Part shown: positions 9,248 through 18,022 of the stretch, piece after piece
Layout of the letters: each line of letters begins with the position of its first letter
How positions within the stretch are numbered: position 1 is the first letter of the stretch
Assembly (NCBI GenBank): GCA_017445115.1
Contig: JAFSUU010000095.1
Location: 37,837-101,836 of the forward strand
From: Clostridia bacterium
GTDB lineage: Bacteria; Bacillota_A; Clostridia; Oscillospirales; CAG-272
Reading direction: 5' to 3'
Length of the DNA: 64,000 nt
Notes under the pieces: model-generated
The model's database searches: none
What the model was told of the DNA's origin: nothing
Seen by the model: only the letters and a program-made list of their open reading frames with translations
Translations under genes and position numbers: made by a program

Positions 9248-9284
9248 TTGGTTGGAGCCAATTTCGCAAATTGACTCCAACCAA
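9248..9284 (-). other. Intra-operon stem-loop between binding-protein and permease genes
   Basis: Two 17-nt arms, at 9248-9264 and 9268-9284, pair with a single mismatch (a G-U wobble in the minus-strand RNA) around a 3-nt loop. There is no T-run on the minus strand, so it is more likely an mRNA 3'-end stabiliser or leaky attenuator that raises the binding protein above the permeases than a full terminator. Confidence 0.7.
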
Positions 9285-9301
9285 CCGAGTCTTGATTCAG
9301 T

Positions 9302-10837
9302 TTACTGAGCTATGATAGTAACCTCTTCAGATGCGGAGTCGAACTGGATCACGTATGTGCCGTCAGCCTCAACCTTGAAGTTGTCAGCAGGGAAAGCAAC
9401 GTCCCAGCTCTTGCCCTGACGTACTTTGAATTCGTCGCCGGCTTTGAGCTCGAGAGCAGCGGTCTTCCAAACGCCGCCTTCTTCGGTCATTTCGATATCC
9501 TGAGACCATGTGTCACCAAGGAGACTTCCGATGACCGTGAATGCGTTGAGAACGTCGTCGCTCATGTTGAACAGATCGTTGATCTTTGCCTTGTAGTTGT
9601 CAAGAGCAGCCTGGAGACCTGCGTCGTCCTTTGCAGCCTTAACGTCGTCAGCAATGACCTTCGCGATATCCCACCAAGAACCGTGGATCTGACCCTGAGG
9701 GATGGAGTACTGGTTCTGAGCGAGGAGAGCTGCGAGACCGGGGTTAGCCTGAACTGCTTCAGACTTCTGAGCGTTGGAGTTAGCGGGACCCCAGGAGAGT
9801 GTGTTGAATCTTTCCATCTGGCACTCTTCGCCTGTCAGATACTGAGCGAGTTTGTGGAGAGCTGCCTGCTTAACTGCGTCTGTCTGGGGTTTAACGCCCA
9901 TGAGTTTGCAGCCGTTGAAGGAGCCGAGGTGATATTCCTTGCCGTCAACTTCGAAGGAAGGAAGATCGGTTACGCCCATGTTGTCGCCGAGGATACCTTT
10001 GATAGCCTCGTAGTTCCATGTACCGGTAACTACGATAGCAGCGCCGCTGTTGAATTCGTCGCCGCTGGAGGAGGAGAGGTGATAATCGGAGTCAACGAGT
10101 TTCTTCATACCCTTGACAGCGATGAGACCGTTTGCAGAATCAAACGTGTCGTTGACGGAGATGAATTTACCGTCGTCGTCTGTCGTCCACTCGGAGACGC
10201 AGCCCGTTCCGAAGAAGAAGGATGCGAGATACCATGCGGATGTGTTCATTTCGAATGCGAAGTACTTCTGAGCTTTTTCGCAGTCAGCGATGAGCTGTTC
10301 AAGGCTGTCTACGTCAGCATCCGGGATAACGCTCTTGTCATAGTACATGAAGTAGCCGTTATCGGATGTGAGCGGGTAAGCATAGAGCTCGCTGCCGGAT
10401 GTAGCCGCTGCAACGACTCCTGCGTCGTTAGCTTCGGAGACTATTTTAGCAGCGTTCGTGCCGAGTTTAGCGAGAGCGCCTGCCTGAACGAGTCTTGCGA
10501 ACTGGTCCTGAGCAAAGCAGAAAATGTCGCCGCCGGCCTCAACGTCGGTAACCATGTTTGTACCTGCGTCAGCCTCGGAAACAGCTTCGATCGTAGCGAC
10601 GAATTTGATTCCGTCTTCGTTTGTTTCGTTGAATTTGTCGATCTGCTGCTTTGTAAGATCGACAGCAGCTTCAGCGACCCACACCTTGATGGTGTATTCG
10701 CCTGCGAGTTCGCCGGTCTGCGTTCCTGTTTCAACGGGGTCGGTTTCGTTTCCTTCGTTTGTTGCACCGCAGGAAGCGAGGATGCCGAGCGTCATCACAA
10801 GGACGAGAAGCACAGCAAGAATTTTTGTGAGTTTCAT
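9302..10837 (-). CDS. Sugar-binding lipoprotein of ABC importer with C-terminal beta-domain
   Basis: Captures oligosaccharides at the cell surface for the MalF/MalG-like permeases. 511 residues from the ATG preceded by GGAGGAATTCCT; an in-frame upstream start has no such site. Signal peptide with lipobox LGILASCG, then a Ser/Thr/acidic linker. Residues about 40-415 are an extracellular solute-binding fold (type 1), including AYPLTSDNGYFMYYDKS and an open Trp-rich cleft (GSWWDIAKVI). Residues about 430-511 are an added beta-sandwich (VIGSLLGDTWSQDI to QFDSASEEVTIIAQ) resembling SusE/SusF- or X25-type starch-protein modules. That extra domain is unusual for a binding protein and may help hold polymer. 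Confidence 0.92.
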   Translation of the reverse strand: MKLTKILAVLLVLVMTLGILASCGATNEGNETDPVETGTQTGELAGEYTIKVWVAEAAVDLTKQQIDKFNETNEDGIKFVATIEAVSEADAGTNMVTDVEAGGDIFCFAQDQFARLVQAGALAKLGTNAAKIVSEANDAGVVAAATSGSELYAYPLTSDNGYFMYYDKSVIPDADVDSLEQLIADCEKAQKYFAFEMNTSAWYLASFFFGTGCVSEWTTDDDGKFISVNDTFDSANGLIAVKGMKKLVDSDYHLSSSSGDEFNSGAAIVVTGTWNYEAIKGILGDNMGVTDLPSFEVDGKEYHLGSFNGCKLMGVKPQTDAVKQAALHKLAQYLTGEECQMERFNTLSWGPANSNAQKSEAVQANPGLAALLAQNQYSIPQGQIHGSWWDIAKVIADDVKAAKDDAGLQAALDNYKAKINDLFNMSDDVLNAFTVIGSLLGDTWSQDIEMTEEGGVWKTAALELKAGDEFKVRQGKSWDVAFPADNFKVEADGTYVIQFDSASEEVTIIAQ

Positions 10838-10880
10838 AGGAATTCCTCCAGATGTATTTATTTGGCTTTTCGCCAAGATT

Positions 10881-10937
10881 GACAAATTAGAAAATATGCA
10901 TATTTGTCTTTATAATATAATACAAGATTTTGTGCAA
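10881..10937 (-). promoter_or_regulatory. Promoter and palindromic operator of the sugar importer operon
   Basis: On the minus strand: -35 TTGCAC (10932-10937), 17-nt spacer, -10 TATAAA (10909-10914). The predicted start point falls in a perfect 14-bp palindrome, AAATATGCATATTT (10892-10905), which is nested in the hyphenated repeat GACAAAT/ATTTGTC (10881-10887 and 10902-10908). The position is typical for a repressor operator. No regulator gene for this locus is seen in the window. Confidence 0.55.
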
Positions 10938-11015
10938 AAAATCCATTGATAATTTGCATAAGAATAAGTTGATAAAATTATCTAAAATAACAATATAGAG
11001 ACTATAATGTCAACT

Positions 11016-12995
11016 TTATGACATTGAATTGAGCATAGCGTCGTCGATCTTGCCCCACGCGCCGTTGCCTTCGCCCGCGCATTTGACGTAGATACCGACC
11101 GCGATATCGTGTCCTTCCTCATAATTTATATCGTTGATGAAGCCGGTGTCCCACTCGTTATAGTACGTGATCTTGAGCGGCAGAGCAGCTGCCGTCTCGC
11201 CGTCGATCTTAACGTAAATGTAGATATCCTGGTCGCCGCCGTCGCCGCCCATTATCGACATTCCGAATTTGTATTTACCCGTCGGAAGATCTTTGACTTC
11301 CTGCTCGAGAGTGAACTCGACGGAACCCGACTTCGCGCTCCAGAAGTGCATGTGATACGTTCCGGTCAGCGAGTCCGTCACTTTGTCTTCGACGTAAAGC
11401 TCGTCGGCGCCGCCGATGTCGTTTACTGTCCAGCCGGTGAGGTCGCCGGATTCAAAGCTGTCGTTTTCGAGGAAGTTGTATTCGATAAGCGAAATGTAGC
11501 AGTGAGCGTCAAGGTCTCCGGCTTTTCCGTTCACGGTGTACTTGCCGACGCCTTTGCGGAACATATCGGCGATCTCCGCGTCAGTGACGTCCCACGTGAC
11601 GTCGACCGCCTGTTTCGAGTCGTCGGTCATCACCGCGTTCACTTTGTCCGGAAGCTCAAGCGAGCCGTTGACGTCGACGATGAGATTGGTGTCCGCGATC
11701 GCGTCGGGGACCGGATCGATCTCGTTGCCGTAACGGACGAGATTGTATACGCGGAGGGATTCAAGCACTTTTCCGTCCGCGTCGAAGAACGCCTGATTGT
11801 CGACGGCGCTGCCGCCGTAGTATTTGCCGGCGTCGTTGGGATCGTATTCGGCGGCGTAACTCGAAGCCCAGCCGGAGCCGTATTTCTCCCAGATCTCATG
11901 GTTCACTTCCCAGCTCTCGGTGCCGACGGTGATCCACGCGCCTTCCCAGTATACGACGCCGATCCCGTTTTTGGTCTTGTTTGCTATCGTATCAACTATA
12001 TTTCTGAAATTGTTCGCCTGCCCCTGGACCGTGAAAGGATAGTCCTTGACTATCGCTCCGCCGTCGGAGATCGTGTTGCCGCTGAAGTCCGTGTCGTCGG
12101 GGGTGAAGGCGTAAGAGGTCTCCATGACCATGACCTTTTTGCCGTACGTCTCGGCGACCTCGGAGAGCACCGTCGCGAGATTGTCGAGAGTCCCGTGCCA
12201 GTAGGGATAATAGGACGAAGCGAATACGTCGTAGTCGACGTTGTAGTAGTCCATTCTCCAGGCGTAGTCGGCGTACGCTCCGCCCCTTTCGGGGTTCGCA
12301 AAGTGGAGCGCGACGAGCGCTTCCGGACATACCTCGCGCGTCGCCTTCGATCCCGCCGAGAAGAGATACTGCATATTGAACCAGGTCTTTTCTCCGCAGA
12401 TCGAGCCGTTCGTCTCGTTGCCTATCGTGACCATTCCGATGTCGGCGCCTGCCGCCTTCATCTTTTCAAGACTTTCCTTCGTGAAATTGTAGAGGGCGTC
12501 GGTCTTCTCCTCGATCGTCATTCCCGCCCACGCCTTCGGGACCATCTGTTTCGCGGGGTCAGCCCAGAAGTCGGAGTAGTGGAAGTCGACGATGAGCTTC
12601 ATACCGTATTTCGCGGCGCGCGCGCCTATCGTGCAGGCGCAGTCGACGTCGCAGTTTCCGCCGCCGTAGCCGTTGCCGTCCTTGTCGTAAGGATCGTTCC
12701 AAACGCGGACTCTGATATGAGTTACGCCGGAGGTTGCGAGGATCTTGAAGAGGTCCTGCTCGGTCCCGTCGAAATCGTAGTATTTCACTCCGCTTGCCTC
12801 TTCTGCGAGCACGGAAGAGATATCCATTCCGAGAATGAAGTCTTCCGGCAGGTTTTCCACCTTTTTTACGTAGAGAGAGCTTCCCTCGATCTTTGAATCC
12901 GGTATCGCGCTTTCCGATGACGAGCCGCATCCGAAAAGTGCGAGCGACGACAGGACGAGGGTTATGATGCAGAGCAGGGAGACAGCTTTTTTCAT
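11016..12995 (-). CDS. Secreted arabinogalactan endo-beta-1,4-galactanase lipoprotein, GH53 with accessory domains
   Basis: Extracellular enzyme that cuts beta-1,4-galactan into oligosaccharides. 659 residues from the ATG spaced 7 bases after GAGGT; a GTG nine bases upstream overlaps that site and is less likely. Lipobox LALFGCGSS anchors it to the membrane. GH53 barrel at residues about 50-430, with VRVWNDPYDKDG, the acid/base Glu in TIGNETNGS and the nucleophile Glu in VMETSYAFT. An Ig-like bacterial module follows, and residues about 510-659 (ENDSFESGDLTGW onward) resemble CBM61-type galactan-binding modules. Pairs functionally with the importer and the cytoplasmic GH53. Confidence 0.93.
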   Translation of the reverse strand: MKKAVSLLCIITLVLSSLALFGCGSSSESAIPDSKIEGSSLYVKKVENLPEDFILGMDISSVLAEEASGVKYYDFDGTEQDLFKILATSGVTHIRVRVWNDPYDKDGNGYGGGNCDVDCACTIGARAAKYGMKLIVDFHYSDFWADPAKQMVPKAWAGMTIEEKTDALYNFTKESLEKMKAAGADIGMVTIGNETNGSICGEKTWFNMQYLFSAGSKATREVCPEALVALHFANPERGGAYADYAWRMDYYNVDYDVFASSYYPYWHGTLDNLATVLSEVAETYGKKVMVMETSYAFTPDDTDFSGNTISDGGAIVKDYPFTVQGQANNFRNIVDTIANKTKNGIGVVYWEGAWITVGTESWEVNHEIWEKYGSGWASSYAAEYDPNDAGKYYGGSAVDNQAFFDADGKVLESLRVYNLVRYGNEIDPVPDAIADTNLIVDVNGSLELPDKVNAVMTDDSKQAVDVTWDVTDAEIADMFRKGVGKYTVNGKAGDLDAHCYISLIEYNFLENDSFESGDLTGWTVNDIGGADELYVEDKVTDSLTGTYHMHFWSAKSGSVEFTLEQEVKDLPTGKYKFGMSIMGGDGGDQDIYIYVKIDGETAAALPLKITYYNEWDTGFINDINYEEGHDIAVGIYVKCAGEGNGAWGKIDDAMLNSMS

Positions 12996-13040
12996 AAGTT
13001 TCACCTCATTGTTCTGTATTTTATGATATTCGTTCTGACT

Positions 13041-13586
13041 TTATTTCGCGCCGAGCAGTTTTTCCGCGGCAAAAAGCGCCGCGCCGTCTTCAAGGTGAGG
13101 CGAGGAGGAGCCGATGAACAAATAGCAGTCCTCGTCGCCGTAGGTGACGTATTCCGACAGAATACCAGTGCCCGACGCTTTGTCGTAGACTTTTATCCCG
13201 AGCGGCGCGCCGTCTTCGGAAACGTAATACTCGTACCCGCTGTCTTTAAGCGCGTCCGGAAGAGGCTCGAAAGAGCCGATATACTGCTCGATATTCGATC
13301 CTTTAACTACGAAGACGTCGGAGTTCAAAAGCGTCTGCGAGTCGAAGAACGCGTAGGAAAACGGGTGCACTTTGACCATGGTGAGCCCTTCGGAGAGCCC
13401 GTCGTAAAGGATATCCTCCACGCCGTCCGTGTCAACTTTGTCCGCCTCTATGAATACGGTGAGCTTTTTTGCCGGAACGGTGTCTGTGACGAGATTCATT
13501 ATCCACCCCCAGAACATCGTGGAGACGACCGCCCACGCGAGCATCAGGATAAGTACCGAGCCGAGGTTTTTAAAGAATCTCTTCAT
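13041..13586 (-). CDS. Membrane-anchored extracytoplasmic protein, unknown function
   Basis: 181 residues: short basic N-terminus, one transmembrane helix at about 9-34, then a 145-residue extracytoplasmic alpha/beta domain (KLTVFIEADKVDTDGVEDIL ... SDVFVVKGS ... GAPLGIKVYD). Good site GGAGG before ATG. It overlaps the upstream 171-aa membrane protein by 17 bases and lies 45 bases before the secreted galactanase, so all three may be one transcript. Its plan (helix, VxxEDxxD region, a V/M-F-V/L-x-G segment, L-x-DAL, DG-x-GI) resembles the 283-aa protein at 22.4 kb, suggesting a small family. No named domain recognised. Confidence 0.75.
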   Translation of the reverse strand: MKRFFKNLGSVLILMLAWAVVSTMFWGWIMNLVTDTVPAKKLTVFIEADKVDTDGVEDILYDGLSEGLTMVKVHPFSYAFFDSQTLLNSDVFVVKGSNIEQYIGSFEPLPDALKDSGYEYYVSEDGAPLGIKVYDKASGTGILSEYVTYGDEDCYLFIGSSSPHLEDGAALFAAEKLLGAK

Positions 13587-14085
13587 CTTTTTTTACCTCC
13601 GCCGGTGCGTCGCCGACGGCGACGATATATCCGTGGACCGTCCCGAAAGCGTACCGCTTTCCGTCCTGCGGCACGAGATACGCCATATCGGAATTGACGT
13701 TTACGCGCTCTTCGCGCCCTCCGTCGGTCAGAGTGACTTTGCGTACCGTGATGCTGTTTCGTATTTTGAACTTCACCGGCGAGACTTTTGCCGCTCCGAC
13801 GTGCTCCTCGCGCTCTCCTTCGAGCATGTGTGATATGTGTTCGGCAAGACGACGGCTTCCGAGAAACGGGAAGGACGCGATGTAGATCGCGACGGCGCCG
13901 CCGACGCCGCTCGTCACGGAGACAGCGATTCGCATGGCGCCTTCATTTCTTCCGTTTGTGAACGCCACAATGACTATGCAGGCGCAAAGGACAGCCGCCG
14001 AAAAGACGATCAGCACCGCGCGCCAGAACTTGTATTTTTTCGTGAGGCGGACGAGATCGTCCGCGGTATAAAATTCTTTCATCAT
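13570..14085 (-). CDS. Two-helix membrane protein, unknown function
   Basis: 171 residues. Two hydrophobic segments at about 21-43 and 52-73, then a roughly 100-residue soluble C-terminal part with a beta-rich stretch (IRNSITVRKVTLTDGGREERV ... YAFGTVHGYIVAVGD). The start is ATGATG with no Shine-Dalgarno site; the promoter -10 box ends 6 bases upstream, so the mRNA is predicted to be leaderless. It overlaps the following 181-aa gene by 17 bases. The pairing suggests the two membrane proteins work together. Function not recognised. Confidence 0.7.
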   Translation of the reverse strand: MMKEFYTADDLVRLTKKYKFWRAVLIVFSAAVLCACIVIVAFTNGRNEGAMRIAVSVTSGVGGAVAIYIASFPFLGSRRLAEHISHMLEGEREEHVGAAKVSPVKFKIRNSITVRKVTLTDGGREERVNVNSDMAYLVPQDGKRYAFGTVHGYIVAVGDAPAEVKKDEEIL

Positions 14086-14091
14086 ATATAG

Positions 14092-14121
14092 ATTATATCA
14101 CGCGGCCGTAAAGGATGTCAA
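14092..14121 (-). promoter_or_regulatory. Promoter of the 171-aa gene, predicted leaderless transcript
   Basis: Minus strand: TTGACA (14116-14121), 18-nt spacer, TATAAT (14092-14097). The expected start point is at about 14085, the A of the ATG. Consensus quality is high. Confidence 0.65.
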
Positions 14122-14193
14122 TTAATAGTTTGTGAATTATCGTTATTTTCACTAAATTTCGACGACATTTACTTCGAATTTTGGTAGACGTGC

Positions 14194-14222
14194 TTGACAA
14201 TAGGTATAAAATAATGTAGTAT
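14194..14222 (+). promoter_or_regulatory. Promoter of alpha-amylase family gene
   Basis: TTGACA (14194-14199), 17-nt spacer, TAGTAT (14217-14222); a TATAAA starts 3 bases further on. Divergent from the leaderless promoter 73 bases away, so the two may share control. Confidence 0.6.
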
Positions 14223-14256
14223 AAATACAGAAATCTGGCTCTCAAAGGAGAAGTAT

Positions 14257-15918
14257 ATGAAAAAGTTATTATTGCTTGCAGCCGTTCTCGCGGCAGTCCT
14301 TCTCGTCCTCGTTTCCTGCTCGGGAAACGGCGCGGAATCAGACACGGAGACGGAGACTTCTTCGGAACCCGACGTGACAGCGTCCGGCGAGATCGCGATA
14401 GATGACGTTGATTTTTCATCGTACGTCAAAGCGGACGGAAATGAAAGAGTGTTCTACGAGATATTCGTGGGCTCGTTCTCCGATTCCGACGGAGACGGCG
14501 TCGGCGATCTTCGCGGCATCATAAACAGAATGGACTATCTCAACGACGGCGACGACACATCCGGAAAGAGCCTCGGCGTCGAGGGACTTTGGCTGACGCC
14601 GATATTCAAGTCCTCAACTTATCACAAATACAACGTAAACGATTATTATACCGTCGATCCGAAATTCGGCACTAACGACGACCTTAAAGAGCTTGTCGAC
14701 CTCTGCCACGAGAGAAACGTGAAGGTCATCCTCGACCTTCCGATCAACCACACGGGCACCGGATGCGAATGGTACGGACAGTTCGTCAAGGCTCACCGCC
14801 AGGGCGATACGTCAGACCCGTATTACGATTATTACTGCTTCTATACCAAAGGGGATGAAGTCCCCGCAGGAAGAAGCTTTGCGCAGGTATCCGGCACCGA
14901 GGACTATTACGAGTGCAATTTTGACAACGCAATGCCGGAACTCAACTTCGACAACGAAGACGTGAGACGCGAGGTCGTCGATATTGCAAGATACTACATG
15001 GTGGACGTTGGCGTCGACGGTTTCAGATTCGACGCCGCGAAATACATATATTACGGCGACAACGCGAAGTGCGTCGAGTTCTGGAAATGGTATATCTCCG
15101 AGCTCAAGAGCATTTCCCCTGACGTCTACACGGTAGCCGAGGTGTGGGACGGCGACGGCATCACAGATCTGTATTATCCCGCGCTCAACTGCTTCAACTT
15201 CACCACCTCGCAGGTCAGCGGACTTATCGCCGATACCGCGAAAGCGGGCGACGTCAACAAGTATACCGCGTACGTTCAGAGGTACGTCGAAAAAGTAAAA
15301 TCGCTTAACGAAGACGCCATGATGATCCCGTTCGTCAGCAATCACGATATGGACCGCGCCGCGGGCTTCCTGACCGTTGCAAGCGGACAGATGGCGATGG
15401 CGGCGAATATCTATATCCTCAATACCGGTTCTCCGTTTATCTATTACGGTGAGGAACTCGGTATGCGCGGCTCGCGCGGCGGCGCACAGACCGACGCCAA
15501 CCGGCGACTCGCGATGATCTGGGGCGACGGCGACACTATCAAAGATCCCGAAGGGGCGACGTATCCCGCGTCAAGTCAGACCGATCAGACGGCGGAAAAA
15601 CAGAAGGCCGACGCGACAAGCCTTTACACCCGTTACAAAGAACTCATAATGGTGAGAAAAGCGAACCCCGAGATAGCAAAGGGCGAGTATAAGGCGCTCT
15701 CGTTCACCGGAATGAAGCTCGGCGGTTTCATTTCAACGTACGAAGGAAGCTCCGTGTGCGTGATCCACAACACTTCGGGCTCTTCGGTGACGGTCGATCT
15801 CTCCGGAGTGACGTCGGAACAGTTCAAGGCGATAGCCGCCGTCGTAGGTGAGGAAGACGCGAAGCTCGAGGGCACGACGCTCACCGTCGGCGGAAGGACC
15901 AGCGTAGTTTTACGGTGA
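14257..15918 (+). CDS. Alpha-amylase family lipoprotein, GH13
   Basis: Extracellular membrane-anchored alpha-glucan hydrolase. 553 residues with signal peptide and lipobox VLVSCSG, an acidic Ser/Thr linker, then the GH13 barrel: region I DLPINHTG, region II GFRFDAAKY (nucleophile Asp), region III AEVW (acid/base Glu), region IV FVSNHD (stabilising Asp). The calcium-site-like segment DSDGDGVGDL is also visible. Short C-terminal beta domain. Preceded by AAAGGAG. The next gene, malQ, starts 19 bases later, so released malto-oligosaccharides would be remodelled inside. Exact specificity (amylase, neopullulanase or oligo-glucosidase) is not certain. Confidence 0.94.
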   Translation: MKKLLLLAAVLAAVLLVLVSCSGNGAESDTETETSSEPDVTASGEIAIDDVDFSSYVKADGNERVFYEIFVGSFSDSDGDGVGDLRGIINRMDYLNDGDDTSGKSLGVEGLWLTPIFKSSTYHKYNVNDYYTVDPKFGTNDDLKELVDLCHERNVKVILDLPINHTGTGCEWYGQFVKAHRQGDTSDPYYDYYCFYTKGDEVPAGRSFAQVSGTEDYYECNFDNAMPELNFDNEDVRREVVDIARYYMVDVGVDGFRFDAAKYIYYGDNAKCVEFWKWYISELKSISPDVYTVAEVWDGDGITDLYYPALNCFNFTTSQVSGLIADTAKAGDVNKYTAYVQRYVEKVKSLNEDAMMIPFVSNHDMDRAAGFLTVASGQMAMAANIYILNTGSPFIYYGEELGMRGSRGGAQTDANRRLAMIWGDGDTIKDPEGATYPASSQTDQTAEKQKADATSLYTRYKELIMVRKANPEIAKGEYKALSFTGMKLGGFISTYEGSSVCVIHNTSGSSVTVDLSGVTSEQFKAIAAVVGEEDAKLEGTTLTVGGRTSVVLR

Positions 15919-15937
15919 AAGGACGACATAAACGTAT

Positions 15938-17425
15938 ATGGAAACTAAAGAAACAAAAAGAAAAAGCGGAGTTCTGCTCCACATATCGTCGCTTTGGGGA
16001 GATTATTCCTGCGGCTCGTTCGGCAAGGCGGGACGCGAGTTCGTCGATTTTCTGAAGGACTGCGGATTCTCCCTCTGGCAGGTGCTTCCGTTCTGCCTTC
16101 CCGACGAGTACGAGTCGCCGTACAGCTCTTACAGCGTTTTCTCGGTCAACCCTTATTTCATAGATCTTGAGCCGCTCTGCGACGTGGGGCTTGTCACTTA
16201 CGACGAGCTGAAAGCGGCAAAGCAGGAGACGCCGTACGCTTGCGAGTTCAAACGGCTGAAGGAAGAGAGATTCGAGCTGCTCAAAAAGGCGGCGTCGAGA
16301 TACCGCGGAGGAAAGGAGCTCGACGGGTTTTTCGCCGCGCATCCGGACACCGACACCTTCTGTCACTTTATGGCGAAGAAGGCGACGAACGGCGGAAAGT
16401 CGTTCCTTGAGTGGACGACCGACAAAGAGGACAAAGAAGTCTATGAGACGTGGAGATTCATCTGCTACGTCTTCGTCCGCCAGTGGAAAGAACTCAAAAA
16501 ATACGCCAACGACAACGGAATCGAGATCGTCGGCGACATACCGATATATCCTCAGCAGGACTGCGCGGAGGTCTGGGCTCATCCGGATCAGTTCCAGCTC
16601 GACGAGAACAAGAGAGCGCGCCGCGTCGCGGGAGTTCCGCCGGATTATTTCAGCGAGGACGGACAGCTCTGGGGCAACCCGATCTACGACTGGGATAAGA
16701 TGAAAGAGGACGGATACGCCTGGTGGCGTGCGAGAATGGCGTTCATGTGCGAGTTCTTCGACGGAATACGCATCGACCATTTCCGCGCCTTCGAGTCATA
16801 CTATTCCTGCGATCCCGACGCGAAAAACGCGAGGGACGGCATCTGGACGAAGGGACCGGGCATGGATTTCATCAACGCGATGAAAGAAGTCTGCCGCAAC
16901 AACTTCCTTATCGCCGAGGACCTCGGAATCATCACGGACGAGGTAAAAGCGCTCGTCGAGGAGAGCGGTTTCCCGGGCATGAGAGTCATGCAGTTCGGCT
17001 TCGACGGAGACCCGACGTCGCCTCACATTCCGTTCAACTATGAGAAAAACTGCATCGCGTACACCGGCACTCACGACAACAACACGCTGCTCGGATACGT
17101 ATTCGAGTGCGACGACGCGACCCGCCGCGATATGCTCTCGTACTGCGGATTCAACGGAGACTACTGGAACTGCAAAGAAGCGTACGACGCGATCATCCGC
17201 ACGCTGCTCGAATCTGCGGCGGACACGGTAATAATACCGCTTCAGGACATCCTTCTTTACGGCGCGGATACGAGAATGAATTCGCCCGGAGTCAAAGAGG
17301 GCAACTGGTGGTGGAGAGTCACTAAGGATCAGCTCTCGAAGGTCGACCGCGGACAGTACCGCCGCCTCAACAGACTCTTCGGCAGACTTCACGAGACGCC
17401 GGAAAAGGCGACGGGTAAAAAATGA
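15938..17425 (+). CDS. malQ: 4-alpha-glucanotransferase (amylomaltase), GH77
   Basis: Cytoplasmic disproportionating enzyme that transfers maltosyl units between malto-oligosaccharides. 495 residues, the usual bacterial length. GH77 hallmarks: N-terminal LLHISSLWGDYSCGSFG, nucleophile Asp in IRIDHFRAFESYY, acid/base Glu in LIAEDLGII, third carboxylate in YTGTHDNNTLLGY. It follows the GH13 lipoprotein closely and its stop codon overlaps the msrA start by 4 bases (ATGA), so the three genes form one operon. Confidence 0.96.
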   Translation: METKETKRKSGVLLHISSLWGDYSCGSFGKAGREFVDFLKDCGFSLWQVLPFCLPDEYESPYSSYSVFSVNPYFIDLEPLCDVGLVTYDELKAAKQETPYACEFKRLKEERFELLKKAASRYRGGKELDGFFAAHPDTDTFCHFMAKKATNGGKSFLEWTTDKEDKEVYETWRFICYVFVRQWKELKKYANDNGIEIVGDIPIYPQQDCAEVWAHPDQFQLDENKRARRVAGVPPDYFSEDGQLWGNPIYDWDKMKEDGYAWWRARMAFMCEFFDGIRIDHFRAFESYYSCDPDAKNARDGIWTKGPGMDFINAMKEVCRNNFLIAEDLGIITDEVKALVEESGFPGMRVMQFGFDGDPTSPHIPFNYEKNCIAYTGTHDNNTLLGYVFECDDATRRDMLSYCGFNGDYWNCKEAYDAIIRTLLESAADTVIIPLQDILLYGADTRMNSPGVKEGNWWWRVTKDQLSKVDRGQYRRLNRLFGRLHETPEKATGKK

Positions 17426-17907
17426 GCGTTAAGTATGCGTATTTCGCCGGCGGGTGCTTCTGGTGCGTGACGCCGATATTCAAGATACAGCGCGGGGTAA
17501 TTTCGGTCACTTCCGGCTTTTCCGGCGGCGACGAGAAAGATCCGTCCTATGAAGACGTCAAAGCTCAGAAGACAGGGCACCGCGAGACGGTGCGGATAGA
17601 GTACGACGACGCGGAAATAACGTACGAAAAGCTCCTCTCAATATTTTTGGCAAATGTCGATGTTTGCGACGGAGAGGGGCAGTATATCGACCGCGGAAGG
17701 TCGTACACGCTCGCGGTCTACTTCAACGGCGACGCCGAGAGGGCGGCTGCGGAACGGATGATAAAAGATCTCGAAGGCGAGACTTTCGTCGCCGTTGAGC
17801 CGTTCAAGTCGTTCTATCCCGCCGCGGAAGAGCACCAGGACTACTACCTCAAGAATCCGGAGGATTTCGAGAGGGAGTTGCGCGAATCCGGAAGAATAAA
17901 AGAATGA
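17422..17907 (+). CDS. msrA: Peptide methionine-(S)-S-oxide reductase
   Basis: Repairs oxidised methionine in proteins. 161 residues, one MsrA domain. The catalytic motif reads GGCFWC rather than the usual GCFWG, so a cysteine follows the invariant Trp. FSGG, the E-HQDYY-x-KNP region and overall length fit MsrA. No MsrB domain is fused. Translationally coupled to malQ (ATGA overlap), followed by a strong terminator. Some MsrA types do carry non-glycine residues at this position, so activity is expected but unproven. Confidence 0.92.
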   Translation: MSVKYAYFAGGCFWCVTPIFKIQRGVISVTSGFSGGDEKDPSYEDVKAQKTGHRETVRIEYDDAEITYEKLLSIFLANVDVCDGEGQYIDRGRSYTLAVYFNGDAERAAAERMIKDLEGETFVAVEPFKSFYPAAEEHQDYYLKNPEDFERELRESGRIKE

Positions 17908-17911
17908 TACG

Positions 17912-17951
17912 GAAAGCGTTTTCGGCTTTTGCAGAAAACGCTTTCTTTTTC
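17912..17951 (+). terminator. Intrinsic terminator after msrA
   Basis: Perfect 12-bp stem GAAAGCGTTTTC/GAAAACGCTTTC with a 10-nt loop, followed by a T-run (17945-17950). Confidence 0.9.
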
Positions 17952-17960
17952 CCTGAAATA

Positions 17961-17989
17961 TTGAAATCATATCCCCGGTGTGATATAAT
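17961..17989 (+). promoter_or_regulatory. Promoter of carboxypeptidase gene
   Basis: TTGAAA (17961-17966), 17-nt spacer, TATAAT (17984-17989); the ATG is 33 bases downstream behind GGAG. Confidence 0.75.
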
Positions 17990-18022
17990 AGTATAGCGAT
18001 AAATAGAACGGAGAACGCGAAA

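Noticed and set aside
11109..12896. 595-codon plus-strand frame opposite the secreted GH53
   Set aside because: The GH53 motifs, lipobox and ribosome-binding site are all on the minus strand. The opposite frame reads as compositionally biased shadow sequence.
17912..17945. Catabolite-repression (cre) site resembling GAAAGCGTTTTC
   Set aside because: It is the left arm of a perfect terminator hairpin with a T-run, and it lies after, not before, a gene.
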